DNA of 64,000 bases from Lepidostoma basale. Lineage: Eukaryota; Arthropoda; Insecta; Trichoptera; Lepidostomatidae. The notes under the pieces were generated by a model. The model did no database searches. It worked only from the letters and a program-made list of their open reading frames with translations, and was not told the origin of the DNA. The position numbers and the translations under genes are program-made. Where the stretch lies: positions 401,918 through 465,917 of the forward strand of contig JAHDVF020001047.1 of the NCBI GenBank assembly GCA_022606425.2, given 5' to 3'. Below are positions 1-13,000 of the stretch, piece after piece (position 1 is the first letter of the stretch; every line of letters begins with the position of its first letter).

Positions 1-379
1 GACATAAAACTTATCCATTATATGTACATACAAATATCAATGTTGAAAGAGAAAAGATGCACATAAGTTAATTATTATTTAATTAGATATTTGTATTATA
101 TATTTAAAATTTTAGTCTTATGGTTTGATATAATCCTTTTTTTTACGTTTTCAATTAAAATGATTAAAAAAATAAAATTACATAGACATGATTGGCAGAT
201 GTTATAAAGATTATAATCTTCAAAACATCTCGCCACCTGAGAGTAAGAGGGTTCCAACTAACAAAATTTCACATGTAATAGTATCGTAAAAAAAACATGT
301 TAAAGTATCGTCATTTTGATGTTACGAAAATAATCAAGTTCCATCTGATCATTCAAAATACACGATTCACTGAAGAAGG
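1..379. other. AT-rich sequence, no gene seen
   Basis: I see no exon, RNA gene or complete mobile element here. The piece near 236-260 (cacctgagagtaagagg) is the inverse of sequence at 551-562, so the left edge may be a second, inverted part of the repeat at 380-760. Confidence 0.4.
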
Positions 380-760
380 ATTCATTTAAACTTCGAACTT
401 TATTATTCCAACTGTTGCCAGACAAAATTTACACGTTTCTCGGTAAAAAAATCTCTGGAAATTGGAATAAAACCCTTTTATTCCAAGATACACAAAACTT
501 TGACTTCATTTTTCTCAGCTTTTTACTTTTGTCAGTTGGAACCTTCTTACTCTCAGGTGACGATCTGTCAGATCATGTAAACAATTTTATAATATTTTTA
601 AAAATGTATCTTTATAATATGTATCACTGAAGAAGGACTGGTTGTCCGAAACATGTCAATGTAATTATATTTTTTTAATATGAGTGTTGTTTATACAAAG
701 TATATAAAAAAGAAAATAAAAAATTTCAATTAAAAAGTTAAACTTTTAAATAAAATCATA
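380..760 (+). mobile_element. Hairpin-motif repeat, family 1 (Penelope-like?)
   Basis: This dispersed repeat has relatives at 37780-38335, 41280-41470 (inverted) and 41560-41900. It carries the core CTGAAGA, hairpin GGAC...GTCC, GAAACATGTC at 627-657. An AT-rich segment with gtgttgt...acaaagtatataaaaaag follows, as in the other copies. The open frame at 415-630 runs through the repeat and is not regarded as a gene. Assignment to Penelope-like elements is inference from layout only. Confidence 0.5.
627..657 (+). other. Hammerhead-like core motif (family 1)
   Basis: Order seen: CTGAAGA, one extra A, stem GGAC/GTCC with loop TGGTT, GAAA, then C-AT-G closing a two-pair stem before the triplet GTC. 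Upstream TATAAT can pair with downstream ATTATA as an outer stem. The core differs from the hammerhead consensus CTGANGA-stem-GAAA only by the extra A. Confidence 0.45.
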
Positions 761-882
761 AAAAGGGCAAAATTTTATAATATCCTGGCAAGGCAAAACG
801 TGTAAATTTTATTTATCCAATTTAACTAAATTAAGAGTTACTATTTAAGACAATTGACCTTATATATGTAGTATATTTATAA

Positions 883-1090
883 TTAACCCCTATAGTGCGC
901 CCTACTAAATATGGAGCCCATTTTTTTTTGTTAAAACTGCGCAAGACGACATTTGCAGCTCGTATTTGAAAGTATCTTGTTAACCTTTTTACTTTAGTAC
1001 CTTAATACTAAATTGTAAGAAACACGATGAACTGGGATTATCTGTCTGAGCTGTAAATGTAGCTATCTGCAGTTCAAGACCATTTTTTTT
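883..1090. mobile_element. piggyBac-type miniature element, left part
   Basis: It begins TTAA then CCCCTATAGTGCG, the same end as the element at 24090. The interior around 960-1073 (including gatgaactgggattatctg) matches that copy. The right end is not recognisable. The TTAA target and the CCC start fit piggyBac-like elements, but no transposase is present. Confidence 0.45.
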
Positions 1091-1570
1091 ACTGGAAACG
1101 TCGCCAAAATTGGATGCACATGCTTCAAAGAAATAATAAAAAAGTAGAATTTTATCATAAGAAGAATATCACAATAAACTGTGAAACAAAAATTCCACTT
1201 AATGTCGTTTTAATTTCTCACCAAAGATTTTTTTCAAATTTGGACCCAACGTAGGAATTTACTTATGCAATCCATTAAGATACTTTATTGGCTCTATTTT
1301 TCTTTGAACTTCCAGTTCTACCCTGCATACTTTCATTAATCTATACCAGTACCAAATTTAAAATGCGTCGTAGCCTTTACATTCCGCCTTCGTCATGACA
1401 TAACTCTCATATTGATGTTGAACACATGATACACTTCACTTGACCTTTTGATAAAAATGAGTTTTTGGATAAAGTTACGGAAGATTTCCAAATTGGTATG
1501 CTCTGATTGTATATTTGTATTTTTAAAAACTATAAATTAAAATATTTTCATATAAAGCACTTCATTTATA
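1091..1570. other. Unassigned AT-rich sequence
   Basis: I see no open exon, repeat boundary or RNA gene that I can support in this stretch. Confidence 0.3.
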
Positions 1571-1574
1571 GCGC

Positions 1575-1685
1575 GGCATTTTTAAAAATAATCTTAAACA
1601 CTTGCGTAATTTGTTTATACACCACATTATTTGTTTTTTAGAATCAACCGGTTTTGCTGAAGCTTCATCAGGGTTACAATACAAA
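1575..1685 (-). mobile_element. Hairpin-motif repeat, family 4
   Basis: On the minus strand it reads CTGATGA, A, GC-TTCA-GC, then AAAACCGGTTGA (core 1646-1671). A tail with AAATAA and GTGGTGTATA follows, as in the copies at 12672 and 24890. The core 5' part is the exact hammerhead consensus but GAAA is degraded to AAAA. Confidence 0.45.
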
Positions 1686-1789
1686 TTGATCGTTTATAGT
1701 TTCCCCCTCCCCTTTATTGGTTTCTATAACAGTATTCTCGCTGATGTTTAACTGAAGGATATTATTAATTATTATAATATTTTTTTCTT

Positions 1790-2388
1790 TATTATGAATT
1801 TCTTCTCTTCTTCTTTTTGTCCTGTCACACCTCCGTAGCGCATAGGGCCTCAAGGAACTTTCTCCACCTGACTCTATCGCATGCCTGATGCCTAACATCA
1901 TCCCAAGTGAGGCCTGCTGCTTTAACCTCGTCCTGCAGGGTTCTTCTCCAGGTGGCTCTAGATCTGCCTCGCTTCTTCTTTCCCCTCATAGGGGACCAGC
2001 CTAGTGCGCCCTGAGCGATGCAGGCTGGGTTCCGTCTCAGAGTGTGACCGATCCACTGCCATTTGCGTCAAGCGACTTGTTCTCTAATTGGTTTTTCGCC
2101 TGCCATGGTCCAGAGAATGGCATTTGACACTGGTTGGGGCCAATAGATCTTGAATATTGAGGGAAGGCACCTATTTATAAACACCTGGAGTTTTCCAATA
2201 ACGTCCGCGGTAGATTTTCAAGTCTCACATCCGTACAGCAGTACACTTTTAACGCTAGTGCTGAATATTTGGAGCCTGAGCTTTCTGGAAATGATACTGG
2301 AACGCCATACAGGGCGAAGCATAGCGAAAGCTCTTCTTGCCTTGTTGAGTCTGCTGGCTACATCTGCCTCCGTACCTATTATGAATTT
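1790..2388 (-). mobile_element. 5'-truncated RTE-type LINE with 12-bp duplication
   Basis: The minus strand encodes the C-terminal end of a reverse transcriptase (TEADVASRLNKARRAF, VLLYGCET), continuing with breaks through GKKKRGRSRATWRR to a stop and an AAGAAGAAG-rich 3' tail. The insert is 1802-2376, flanked by the exact repeat tattatgaattt at 1790-1801 and 2377-2388. It is dead: 5' truncated and frameshifted. A relative lies at 17525-18071. Confidence 0.8.
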
Positions 2389-2936
2389 ATAGTTAAACAA
2401 ATCTCTACTGTACTGATTCAGTCAAGATCTGTGGTCCATGGGATATCTATATATATTCCAATATTACCTTCCAATTGTTTTTAGCCTATGTGGGACGGTT
2501 TGTTTTCTAACTCTGTCAAAGCGTAGCATTTTAAAAATACAAACAAGGTGGTGTTAAAACGAATAACGCAAGTATTTTAAATTATTTTCATTACTTAAAT
2601 ATTTAATCAAGTATATTTCGACTTCAATAATGTGCAGACATCTATATCAAGAGCACACAAGATTCATTTTCTTGCCATAATATATGTATGTATTTTTTCC
2701 ATGGAAATAAGTTAGTATCAGTATTAAAGACATGTTATATTGAATGTATTTTGAATAATGAAGTAAATATAATAGCATATGCCTTAAAATGTGAGATTGC
2801 AATTAATTCCAGAGATCACATTTTAGTAAATTCGATTTTCCCTCTCTTTCCACCATCTTGATTTTACATTTACTTGTTTTTAATCCATAAATAGATAAGC
2901 ATTGTTTTTAGACACATTATATGTAATAAATTTTCC
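2389..2936. other. AT-rich sequence, no feature supported
   Basis: No exon or repeat boundary is recognised. An upstream exon of the unc-13-like gene would have to end in phase 0, and I see no convincing candidate here. Confidence 0.3.
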
Positions 2937-3323
2937 ATGTTAACTGTAAAAAAACTAACTAACTAACTAACCATCACGCCGTCTCCCCGAAGGGGTAGGC
3001 AGAAAGAATGGACTGCCACATTTTTCTTTCCTGACATATTTCTCTCGCTTCCTCAACATTCATACATCGTGTCATGCATGCGCGTCGATTTCTCTGACTC
3101 CTCACATGGCCGACATTCAATATTTGATTTATTTGATCGTGCCACGTTTTCCTAGTTCTTCCTCTATTTCTGGTTCCATTTACATCATTAACATACTTTT
3201 TTTTTACCATTCTTTCTTCATTCATTCTTTCCATATGTCCAAACCATCTTAATGATCCTTTCATTATTTTGTTCATGACACCATCATTCGCACCGCATTC
3301 ACTTCTTATATGTTAACTGTAAA
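2937..3323 (-). mobile_element. LINE-A 3' fragment with exact 14-bp duplication
   Basis: The minus-strand frame (2974-3276) includes KGSLRWFGHMERM and GRTRKTWHDQINQILN, the C-terminal end of the commonest LINE here (LINE-A). The 3' end is GGCGTGATGG followed by (TTAG)n. The insert 2951-3309 lies between exact copies of atgttaactgtaaa (2937-2950, 3310-3323). It ends 55 bases before the first recognised exon of the unc-13-like gene. Confidence 0.85.
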
Positions 3324-3378
3324 CAATTAAATACTTAATATGTAATACTATGATTTATAAATAGTATTTTCATTACAG

Positions 3379-4013
3379 GTAGCACATTACTGGTGGTCAG
3401 GCACATACAGCGTGCAAGCTGAAGCCATCATTCAACAACATGCAGCTCTAAGTGGCCTGTGTCCCAATGAGGTAGCTCTCGCACAATGGACCGAGTTCTG
3501 CGCGGTGCACATTGATCACCCTCTAAGCTTCAAGCTCTTCAACAATATTCTAATAAAGCTAGTCAAACCTCTTCAAACGGAGCTCATATGCGACGAGGAA
3601 CAAAAATTGTTTTGGGACGGGGTCAAAAAACTATTGCCATCGTGTTTTAGCATTATAAGAAAAATCAGAAAGAAAACCGCCGGAGATAAGAGCGTTTTGA
3701 AAACATTAAGAGAGGTTTTGAATATTTTCGTCACATTATCTGATTTGAAGGTTCCTGAAACCGTCGACTTATTTCCTGCAAATGTTTATGGCTGGTTGAA
3801 AAGAACTGATGAAAAGCCTATCTGTGATATAATTTACGTTTTAAAAGAAGCATGCTTGCAGGGGGCTTCAGAGTGGTTTGTTCATATTTTGGAAAATAAT
3901 GAATGTAAGGACAAAAGCGAGGAAGGCAGGCTGCAGCATCTCATAAGGGTTATTCAGCTCGTTAGATCAGATTTGCAGAGAGCCGTCGAATATTATGATA
4001 AAGTTTTTGCTGA
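3379..4013 (+). CDS. unc-13-4-like gene, exon a
   Basis: The acceptor is ttcattacag and the donor is GA|GTAAGT. The exon starts in phase 0 with VAHYWWSGTYS and supplies residues 1-211 of the visible protein plus two bases. It is the upstream helical part of the MUN region. An upstream exon must exist because there is no start codon here. Confidence 0.88.
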
Positions 4014-7000
4014 GTAAGTACCCTTTCATCAAAAATATTTGTGTGCTAAAATTTCAAATTTATTTAGGATGTAAAATTAATAATCAAGTGTAATTAGTAT
4101 GAATGAAAACTACAACAAATATATTATTGAAAAAGGCTTTAGCAAGGCTTAACATATTATTCTCATAAAATAAGATAATTTTTCTAGAAAACAGACATTT
4201 TCATTCCTATTCGTTGCGATGAGGTTCGCAACCCATCACACCGCGTCTCCCACCGGGGCAAAAGAGAAGGATGGAGTGACGCATCGGTTAAAGTGTGGCA
4301 TTCCATTCTTTCTGCCTATACCTTAGTTAGTTAGTTAGTTAATTATCTAATATGGCAGAAGAATACATCAATTGAGTCTACGCATACAGGATGGCGATTT
4401 TATATTATATATTTATAATACTTAGAATCATTACTCACCTTGAAATATGTAAAAAGATAAACAATTTGTAAAAATATGTTTTTCTTAGAAACACTTTATT
4501 TCGTCCTACCTCAAATAACTTATTTTTGATTTATATAATATCATTTAGTACCCCATAACTATGTAACCATTGTCATAAAGTTTCTTAACGAGTTCCAAGA
4601 AACACTTTCCAATATTTCTGGACCTACCCAAATAATTCTTTGTTAAAAATGTATAAAGTCACATCAATTTTCGTTAATTACCATATTCTGCTCCATTTAC
4701 TGGTGTATATAAACTGCAACAAGTTGAAGTTTCGTCACATTTGATAATGCCTTGGAAGGGCGAAACATGTCATTCCCATAAAATATAATAAAACTTTTAG
4801 AAAACTGACGTTTTCATTCGTATTAATTATCTAATATGGCGTTTTTCATCTTTGTTCAGTAAACAATAAATTATTAAGAGTCTTAAGGAAGGCTAATTGG
4901 TTCATTAGTATCATATGTTTTGGATCTAAGTATATAATTAAATAGCAATGAACATTTACATTTGTTGGAATTGTATATGAGATGTCAGTTTTTTCATCTG
5001 AGATATTTTGAAATAATCTAGTCTTAAGATCTTGTCTTTCAGGAGTATTAGCCAGAAGGCTATTACTCCCCCACCTGTTGGAAGTGATTTTCTCAGGAAT
5101 GAGAATATGTTCTATAGAGCAGCATTATGAGGGAAGGTTAGGAGGAAGACATTAAATAGTTGCATTAATAATACTTAAATAAAAATGATATTATAATCTT
5201 CATTCTACAGTAGTAAAACAATTTCATTATGTCGAATTATTTAAAATTGGAATTCATGATTGTATTTCATTCCAGAGTTGTACACTTCTCATATGCCAAG
5301 AATTTGTACACTCTGTACCAATCCAAGATCGCAGAACTTGTGGAGCCAGAGGTGATTGAAGTCTGCAAGAGTATGAAGAGGCTGCGGTACAGCGAGGACT
5401 ATTCCCAGCACAAGGTCACGCTGGCTGATGAGAACGGGGATGGAACGCAGCTCGGCGGACCCAAGATACAAGGAGAACCGCTGGCAATGGGGACTACACT
5501 ATTTGAACTATATCTTGTTTTGCAACGCTTCTTAGCGTGAGTATTTTGTCATATCAAATAATATTTACAATTACTTTAGAAATCTTACTTACTTATTTCA
5601 GATGGCTGTACAACTCTTAAAGAGTTTTAGCCTCATTGATGATGTTATTCCAAGCTCTTCGATTGGCTTCTTTTATTCCCAGCAGTCCTTTTCGCCTAAT
5701 TTAGTCAGATCAGCCAGAACATAAGAGATCTATGAAGCAATATTTAAGAGAGCTCAAATTCACTTTAGAGATCAATGAAGCAATATTTTTGATTGCATGA
5801 AGAATTCTGTCTTGTAATGTCAAATCTGTATTCTTCTTCTCCTGGATCCTTTCATAATGTTTGCAATACTTTTTTCTGCTCTACATTTCCTCTTTATATC
5901 AGTATTTGAAACTCTGTCATTTAGCCATCCGCTGTGAAGGTGCTATCTAAAATCACAAACTCAGATACCTGCTCTAGGTACTCCTCATTCACACTTATGT
6001 TACAAACTGTCATTTCCTCATCCCTATCAAAAACCATCACCTTTAACCCATTGCAACACAAAGTCGGCGAATCGCCGGCCAAGGTAATTTGTAGTCAATA
6101 GGGAGTCACTGACTCACAAAGCCGGCGATTCGCCGGTTTGTCTTTGAAGTGATTTGTTTTACATTAAAATTGAAAAACAATAACTTTATTCATAAAAATG
6201 ACATAAATAAGCAATATATTTTGGTTCCTGATTTCATAATAAAATGTAATCATCACAATTTATTTCACATTATTTATTACAAAATATTACGATATTTTAA
6301 CATCTGTCAATACCTCCAAAATGGCCGAACGCACTCGTAAACAAACTCGTGGCGCTTGTAATATTTTTTTCGTTGCGCTTGTCATACAATGACTTGATTC
6401 TAATGATTGTGAATCTTGATAGGAATGTGAGAAATGTTTGGTGGCTCTCCACATGCCAGAATGTTTTAGCTTATCACACTCTTCCAAAACTACCTGGGGA
6501 TGAGCCATAATGATCTAGCTTACGAACAAAAAAAAATATGCTTTTATGTTTTACCATTTTTATTTTGTGTGTAATTTAGTCTTAATGTTATTGTAATAAA
6601 AAAATTGACAAAATTAAATAGTATTTTGTATGAACAAATTATGTCATCTTTATTAGTGGTGCAATGGGTTAACTTTTCCCACATTCATCATTAAATCTTT
6701 TGCCTTGCATACCTTGTAATTCGTCTGCATTATCCGCAACGAGAATGGCATCGTCTGTGTAAAGCAGATAACTTACAGACATCCCACTCATCTTAGCACC
6801 AGCACTTATTCCTTTTCATACACTTATCCATTTACAGATTGAACAACCACGGAGACATCACACAGCCCTGTTTAACACCCTCTGTGATATCAAACCACGG
6901 CACGGTGTCTCCATTTACCTGTATAATATAATAGAATTTATAATTGTAATTTTTTAGGTTGGGGCAAGGGCTTTGTCCCGTGGATTGGTCTGAGTTGTCT

Positions 7001-10000
7001 ATATCCAAGTTTCACAATTGGTTCTTTGGCGGTGTGGCGCAGTGGCTGGACATCGCGGTGTTCAAAGCACTCACACGCATAGAGAAGGCCGTGGAGCTGG
7101 ACCAGTTGGTGCCGGTGGATGCCACCGTGAAGTACAGTAGCTCCGCAGTGGACACGCTTGCCATTTTCTATCAAATCAAGGTCTTTTGGCAGCAGCTTGC
7201 CTGGCCCGACGTGGAGGGGTCTTACACATTTGTTGCCAAGATAATTGATGTAAGTCAAATATTCTCTCTAAGAGAATTAAATTATATAAGACTCAAACCA
7301 AATGTAAATGTGATTACCGCCATCTATGAATTCAATTATTATCTAACATGTTTCGTTTGATCATGGAAAATAAATAATTTTTTTTAAGTGAATTTGTAGA
7401 ATAAGTGACTTTACAGAATATTTTTTAATTTGCATAGATGAATGATAAATCTTAATAAGGCAAAATAATAAACTTCAATGTTCTAGATATTTTTATAGAG
7501 TCGTACATCGTTATGCAGATATGGGTATTTTTAGTATACATCTATCTAACTGTATATTGGATTAAAAATATGTATTTTTAACAATATGGGAAACAAGTAC
7601 CTCAAATGCATATTTTAAATATTTTTAAAATGATTTTTTAATGAATAATTTTGATAAAATTTAGAAGATGTAAACTCAAAAGTGGAAAAAATATTTTAAT
7701 TATGGAATTCCACAGTTTTCCTTAAGTTTATAAAATGTTTCATCTTAGCAAGGTGAAACATGTCGCTCCCATAAAATGTTATAACTCTTTGAATTAAGCG
7801 TTTGACATAATATGTTTATTATTATTATTATTTTATTAGATCGCTCTTTACATCATTACAGCGCGAGCCAAATCAATGTAAAGGGTATAGCTAATATATT
7901 GATTCTCATGTAATCTATCGCTATTTTATTGTCACGTAAATTCTACACTAGACCAAAGACAGTGTAACAATTACACTGCCGTCACCGGAAATTGAATTCA
8001 GGACCTTCTGTGTGGTAGTCGTAGTATTTGCCACTCGGTCACCAAGGTCTTCTTATGTAAAGTTGTATATGTTGTCAGTTGTGTTAAAATAATGCCAATA
8101 TGTGTTTTAGGATATTTGCCGGTGCTGCGTATTCTACGCTGACAACATGTCCGCCCGAGTGGAGGGAATGGGAGAAGTGACCACGATCTATGAGAAGAAA
8201 TTCCAAGTTACTACGGAATGGTGTTTGGCCATAAACAATATCGACTATGTGAGGCAAAGTTTGCACCCATTTGTAGGTGAATTGGGAAAGGAAGATATTA
8301 TACAAAGGATTGGAGAGCTAAAAAGCAGTGGAGAGGCAGAGAGGTAAATTCAATTCTATCATACATCATTGATTGACAAACACAATTCTATCGTGCACCA
8401 TTGAGATGTCTTACCACTGTTTTAATCACTGACAGCATGGAAGATCTACAAGTCTTAGTTACAAGAATGTACGAAGTATGTAATAAATGTGACCTTGTGA
8501 TGAATGTGTCAAAGTCTAAAGTTATGGTATTTGAAAAGGAAAAAAATGTAAGACGGATTGTGACAAGTGTGAACGGTGAAAAAGTGGAGCATGTTACTGA
8601 ATTTATTTATCTAGGAAGCATCTTTACAAGAAATGGAAAAATGGAGAAAGACATTGAAAGAAGGGTTTGTGGTGGAAACAAAATAAATGGTGCACACAAA
8701 ACCATCACGTCAAATAGAAATATATCGACTGAAGCAAATATGGCAGTGCACAATGGGATTTTAGTGCCGACCCTTTTGTATGGAAGTAAAGCTTGGAGTT
8801 GGCAGAAGAAGAGATATCCGAAACTAATGTGTGGTAAATCTGTTTATGATAGGGTGTCAAATGCAAATATAAGAAGTGAATGAAAGTATTATTAACAAAA
8901 TAATGAAAGCGTCGTTAAGATGGTTTGGACACATGAAAATATTGAATGAAGACAGAATGTTGAAGAACATATATGTAAGCGATTTGAAAGTAGCTAGTAA
9001 TAGAGAAAGGCATAGGAAAACTTGACACGATCAAATCAATCAAATATTAAATGTCAGTCATGTAACGAGTCGGAGAAATTGATGTGCGTGCTCGACACAA
9101 TATATGAATGTAGAGAATGCGGTGGTCCATTCCTTCTGCCTACCCCTCCAGAGAGATGGCGTGATGGTTAATTAGTTAGTAAGTTTTAAAATGTCATAAA
9201 ACATAAATATTTAATATGGAGTTTCACATCATTCTTTCTGTGAATCTTGATAAAAGTGTTTATTTCCTTTTTGTAAATGTCTATTGTATCATTCGTCTGT
9301 ACATATCATACAATACTCTACGGTAACGAGTTTTATAATTTTTATTTATTAAGTAAGTACATATTATTTTTTGTTTTAGATGTAAACAAACACTGGATAA
9401 TGTTGTGGAGAATGCGATTGATACCGTCCGAAATAAAATAATAGAACTTCTAGAAAAAGTTGTAACCAAGGTAATGAAAATATACATTTGTAGTTCCTAC
9501 TCGATTATGTGCTTTAGCAAAAATGAATGTTTGATTATTACTGTATTACGGATACAATAATAATGACGTCTCTAACGAGGGCATCCATATCATTGAAGAT
9601 AAGTTACAAATAATGGATATGAATGAAAACGTCTTCCAGAAGATATTTGATAATGCCTTAGAAAGGCGAAACATGTCATTCCCATAAATTATAATAAAAC
9701 TTGTAAAAAATGGACGTTTTCATTTGTATTAATGATTTAATATGAACTTTTACATCATTGTTCAAGAAAGGATATACAAGTTACAGAAGTTATTTACCTT
9801 TTAAATGTTTTATTGGCTTTTCTTGTGAATTCACACACAAATGAGAATAACCATAGAGTAAAAAGATAGTTATTATTCTTATTTTTATTTAATTCAGAAG
9901 CCTTTCCAAGGGATATAACATAATAAAACAGTTATTTCGAACACATTTTATACTGAAATATTGTTGAAATTATATTTTATTAAATGAAAATACATTGTAT

Positions 10001-13000
10001 TGTTTAGATGATGCCCTCGATCTCTCGCTTCCTCCTGGAGGGTGCGGAGTTGTTGCATCAAGATTGCTCCAGCATGGATCGCGTGATGCTGTATCTTGAA
10101 GAGAATTTGGATCTTCTTCACAGCCAGCTAAACCCTGATAATTTTACACGAACCTTGGATGTAATCTGGGATCAGCTCAGCCACCTGCTGTACGAATTAG
10201 TAGAAACTAATTTAGAGGTGACTATATTTATTTTTAATTTTTAACCTGTCCGATGGTATGACAGTACCAATATTATTGCGCCTACAAATAATTTATTAAA
10301 AAAAAATTTTCCGAATTTGTACAGAACGATACCGGTATCTGTAAATCTTTTGTCACAAATATTCAAAGTTTTTAGCAATGTAACTATCATAGTAGTAAAG
10401 TAGTAATTCACATTTTTAATATTCCGTGACGTCATCACTCTCATGTTGATTGTAAACCTATTAAAATCTTTATATTTCTCATAAAATGCCTAAAGTATTT
10501 AAATTTCTTATGCTTTCTGGTCATGATATATACATTTTTTTCTTTATGTGATGTTCAGAATTTTCAATGAAACATTTCGTATCAAGATTGCTATTTTATT
10601 TTCAACAAAACAGTATAATACAATCAAAGTCTCGTCAAACAGGTAACATGAAATGTAAACGGGTAATTTGACATTTGAAAATCCCTTTGAAAGGCGAAAC
10701 ATGTGATTCAAATAAAATATCGTACCTTCACGTACAATTGCACGTTTTGTAATTTTTCATTAGAGACATTTTAAGATTTTTGAAGAATAATATTGTGTTA
10801 TTCGTACACTATCGCTCTCTGGCAAAGCAAGACTGAACTTAATGAGCGACTTTGTTCCTCCAGATAAAGGGATGTTTTTAAAATACATTGGCATACTTAA
10901 CTCATTTTGAGAATTTTTAACAATTATGCCCTTTTTTTTCAATCTACACTAGCGCCATCTATTAAGATTACATCTAATTTTAATAGATGGCGCTAGTGTA
11001 GATTGAACAAAAATATGTGAAGTGTTTCTCAACATAGTAGCAAAAATTGACGTGGTGGTCGTCAAAGGGCGGAATGGGGAATGTTGTATTACATAAAGCG
11101 ATCGCTTAACCCAACCAATGACAGGTCATAAGTCCTGTAAACGCCTCGACCACCATATTCTGCTTCCAAAAAAACAATTTACATCTTCGTCTCTATTGAA
11201 ATAAAATTAAGCCTTAAATGATTTACCCGCAATGGATAAAATCCAGTATTTGTCTACAAGTATTGGTAATATTCAAAATTATGCCCTTGTCTTACTGAAG
11301 GTGCGATATAATAAAACTTCTAAAAAATAGCCAATTTACTTTGTATTAACATAAAATGTGTTAACATTGGAAACGGGTATGAAATGTACTTTAACCGCTA
11401 ATATTTAAAATGAAATTGAATAAATTTGTTTCGTTTTCAGAAACGACGACCACCTTCATTCTTTGCCAACCTTCATGAGTGTCTTAAGGTGATGGTCCAG
11501 TCCTTCAAGCAGGATAACACGGATTCCCAGTCCAACGAAACCCTTTCCAGGATAGAATACTTGCTACAGCTGCACGGCTTCGAGACGGCTGACCTCATCC
11601 ACCGGGTGTATATAGAAAGATGGGAAGAGCAGAAGGCTCTCAAGGAATCGCCTTTTGGCATGCTCTCAGTCAGGACAATGTTCACGGAATCGTCGTTGGT
11701 TATAGAGGTTATGAATGCAAGAAATTTGTTAGCCATGGATTCAAATGGTATGTTAATAAAATTATTCCGTTAAAATAATTCGTATAAAATACAAGAACAG
11801 CTTTAATAATATTATATTAACCTAAACAAATTGACGACTTTCCTGGCAGAGTAGTAAGAGCTCTCATTACCATACCGAAGGTCCCGGGTTTGATTTCCGG
11901 CGATGACAGTGTGATTGTCACACTTGCTTTGGTCTGGTGTAGAATTCACGTGACAATAAAATGACGATAGATTAACTACCTATCACAAGTTATGAGAATC
12001 AATATAAACGACCTGTTGTATACAAGAAAAAAAAAATAATAATTCCTCTCAGTGGCGGTATGCCCATAGAAGCCCAGAAACCCGGCTTATGTAAGAAATT
12101 TTAAATCAATATCTCTTCTGGCTTACAGAGGTTCAGCTCTTTTGGCTATTCCTCTTACGTCTGATGGGAACATTGTTGGAAAGTGATTTGGTGGGTTGTT
12201 AGTTTATGTGGGGGACGATTTTTTAGATTTGGGAGTTTTGATTCAAAATTTCATGTGCAAGCCGGGCTTCTGGGCTTCTATGGGAGTACCGTCACTGCTT
12301 CCTCTATGTTGCCCAAAGCAATGGTGTCCATTTTAAATCAGATATATTTTTAATTTGCCTTTAAGGTGAATGCAGTGCGAATGAAATGTTTTGAATAAAA
12401 TAATGCAAGGCTTATTAAGATGGCTTGGATACATGGAATGAATGAATGAAGAAAAAATAGTAAATACAATTTGTAAGTGATGTAAATGGAATTAGAAATT
12501 GAGGAAGACTGAACAAAACATGGCACGATCAAATCGGCACGACAAGATATGTGAATGTTTAAGACACGAGAGAAGTATGTCACGAAAGAAAAGTGAGGCA
12601 GCCCATTCTTTCTGCCTACCCTTTCAGAAAGACGGCGTGATCTTTATTTAGTTAGTTATCTGTTTAATATTTTTTTGAAATATAATATACATATACAAAT
12701 AAAATTAAACACTTTTTCACTCAGTATACACCACTTTATTTGAGTAAGTAGCGTCAACCGGTTTCACTCTGTAGCTAGCTTCCTCAGGGCTATACACAAA
12801 TTAAACTGAAATTAAATAGAGAGTTATAAAATAGAGTGGTTTACACTAAGTGAAAAGTGTTAAATTTTATTTTTAAATATGTCAAACCACCATGCAATGG
12901 TTTTATATCAAAGTTTAAAAAAAATGGATTTATATTACACTTACAGATTTCTGTTTCAAACAATAAGCAACTCATGTTATTTGTTTTATTTTAGGGAGCG

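Noticed and set aside
2955..2972. Telomere-like (CTAA)n / (TTAG)n tracts as interstitial telomere repeats
   Set aside because: The unit is TTAG, not the insect TTAGG, and every tract is attached to a LINE-A 3' end.
10008..10013. ATG ATG as the start of a short unc-13-like protein
   Set aside because: A splice acceptor directly precedes it and the frame joins the previous exon exactly in phase 0.
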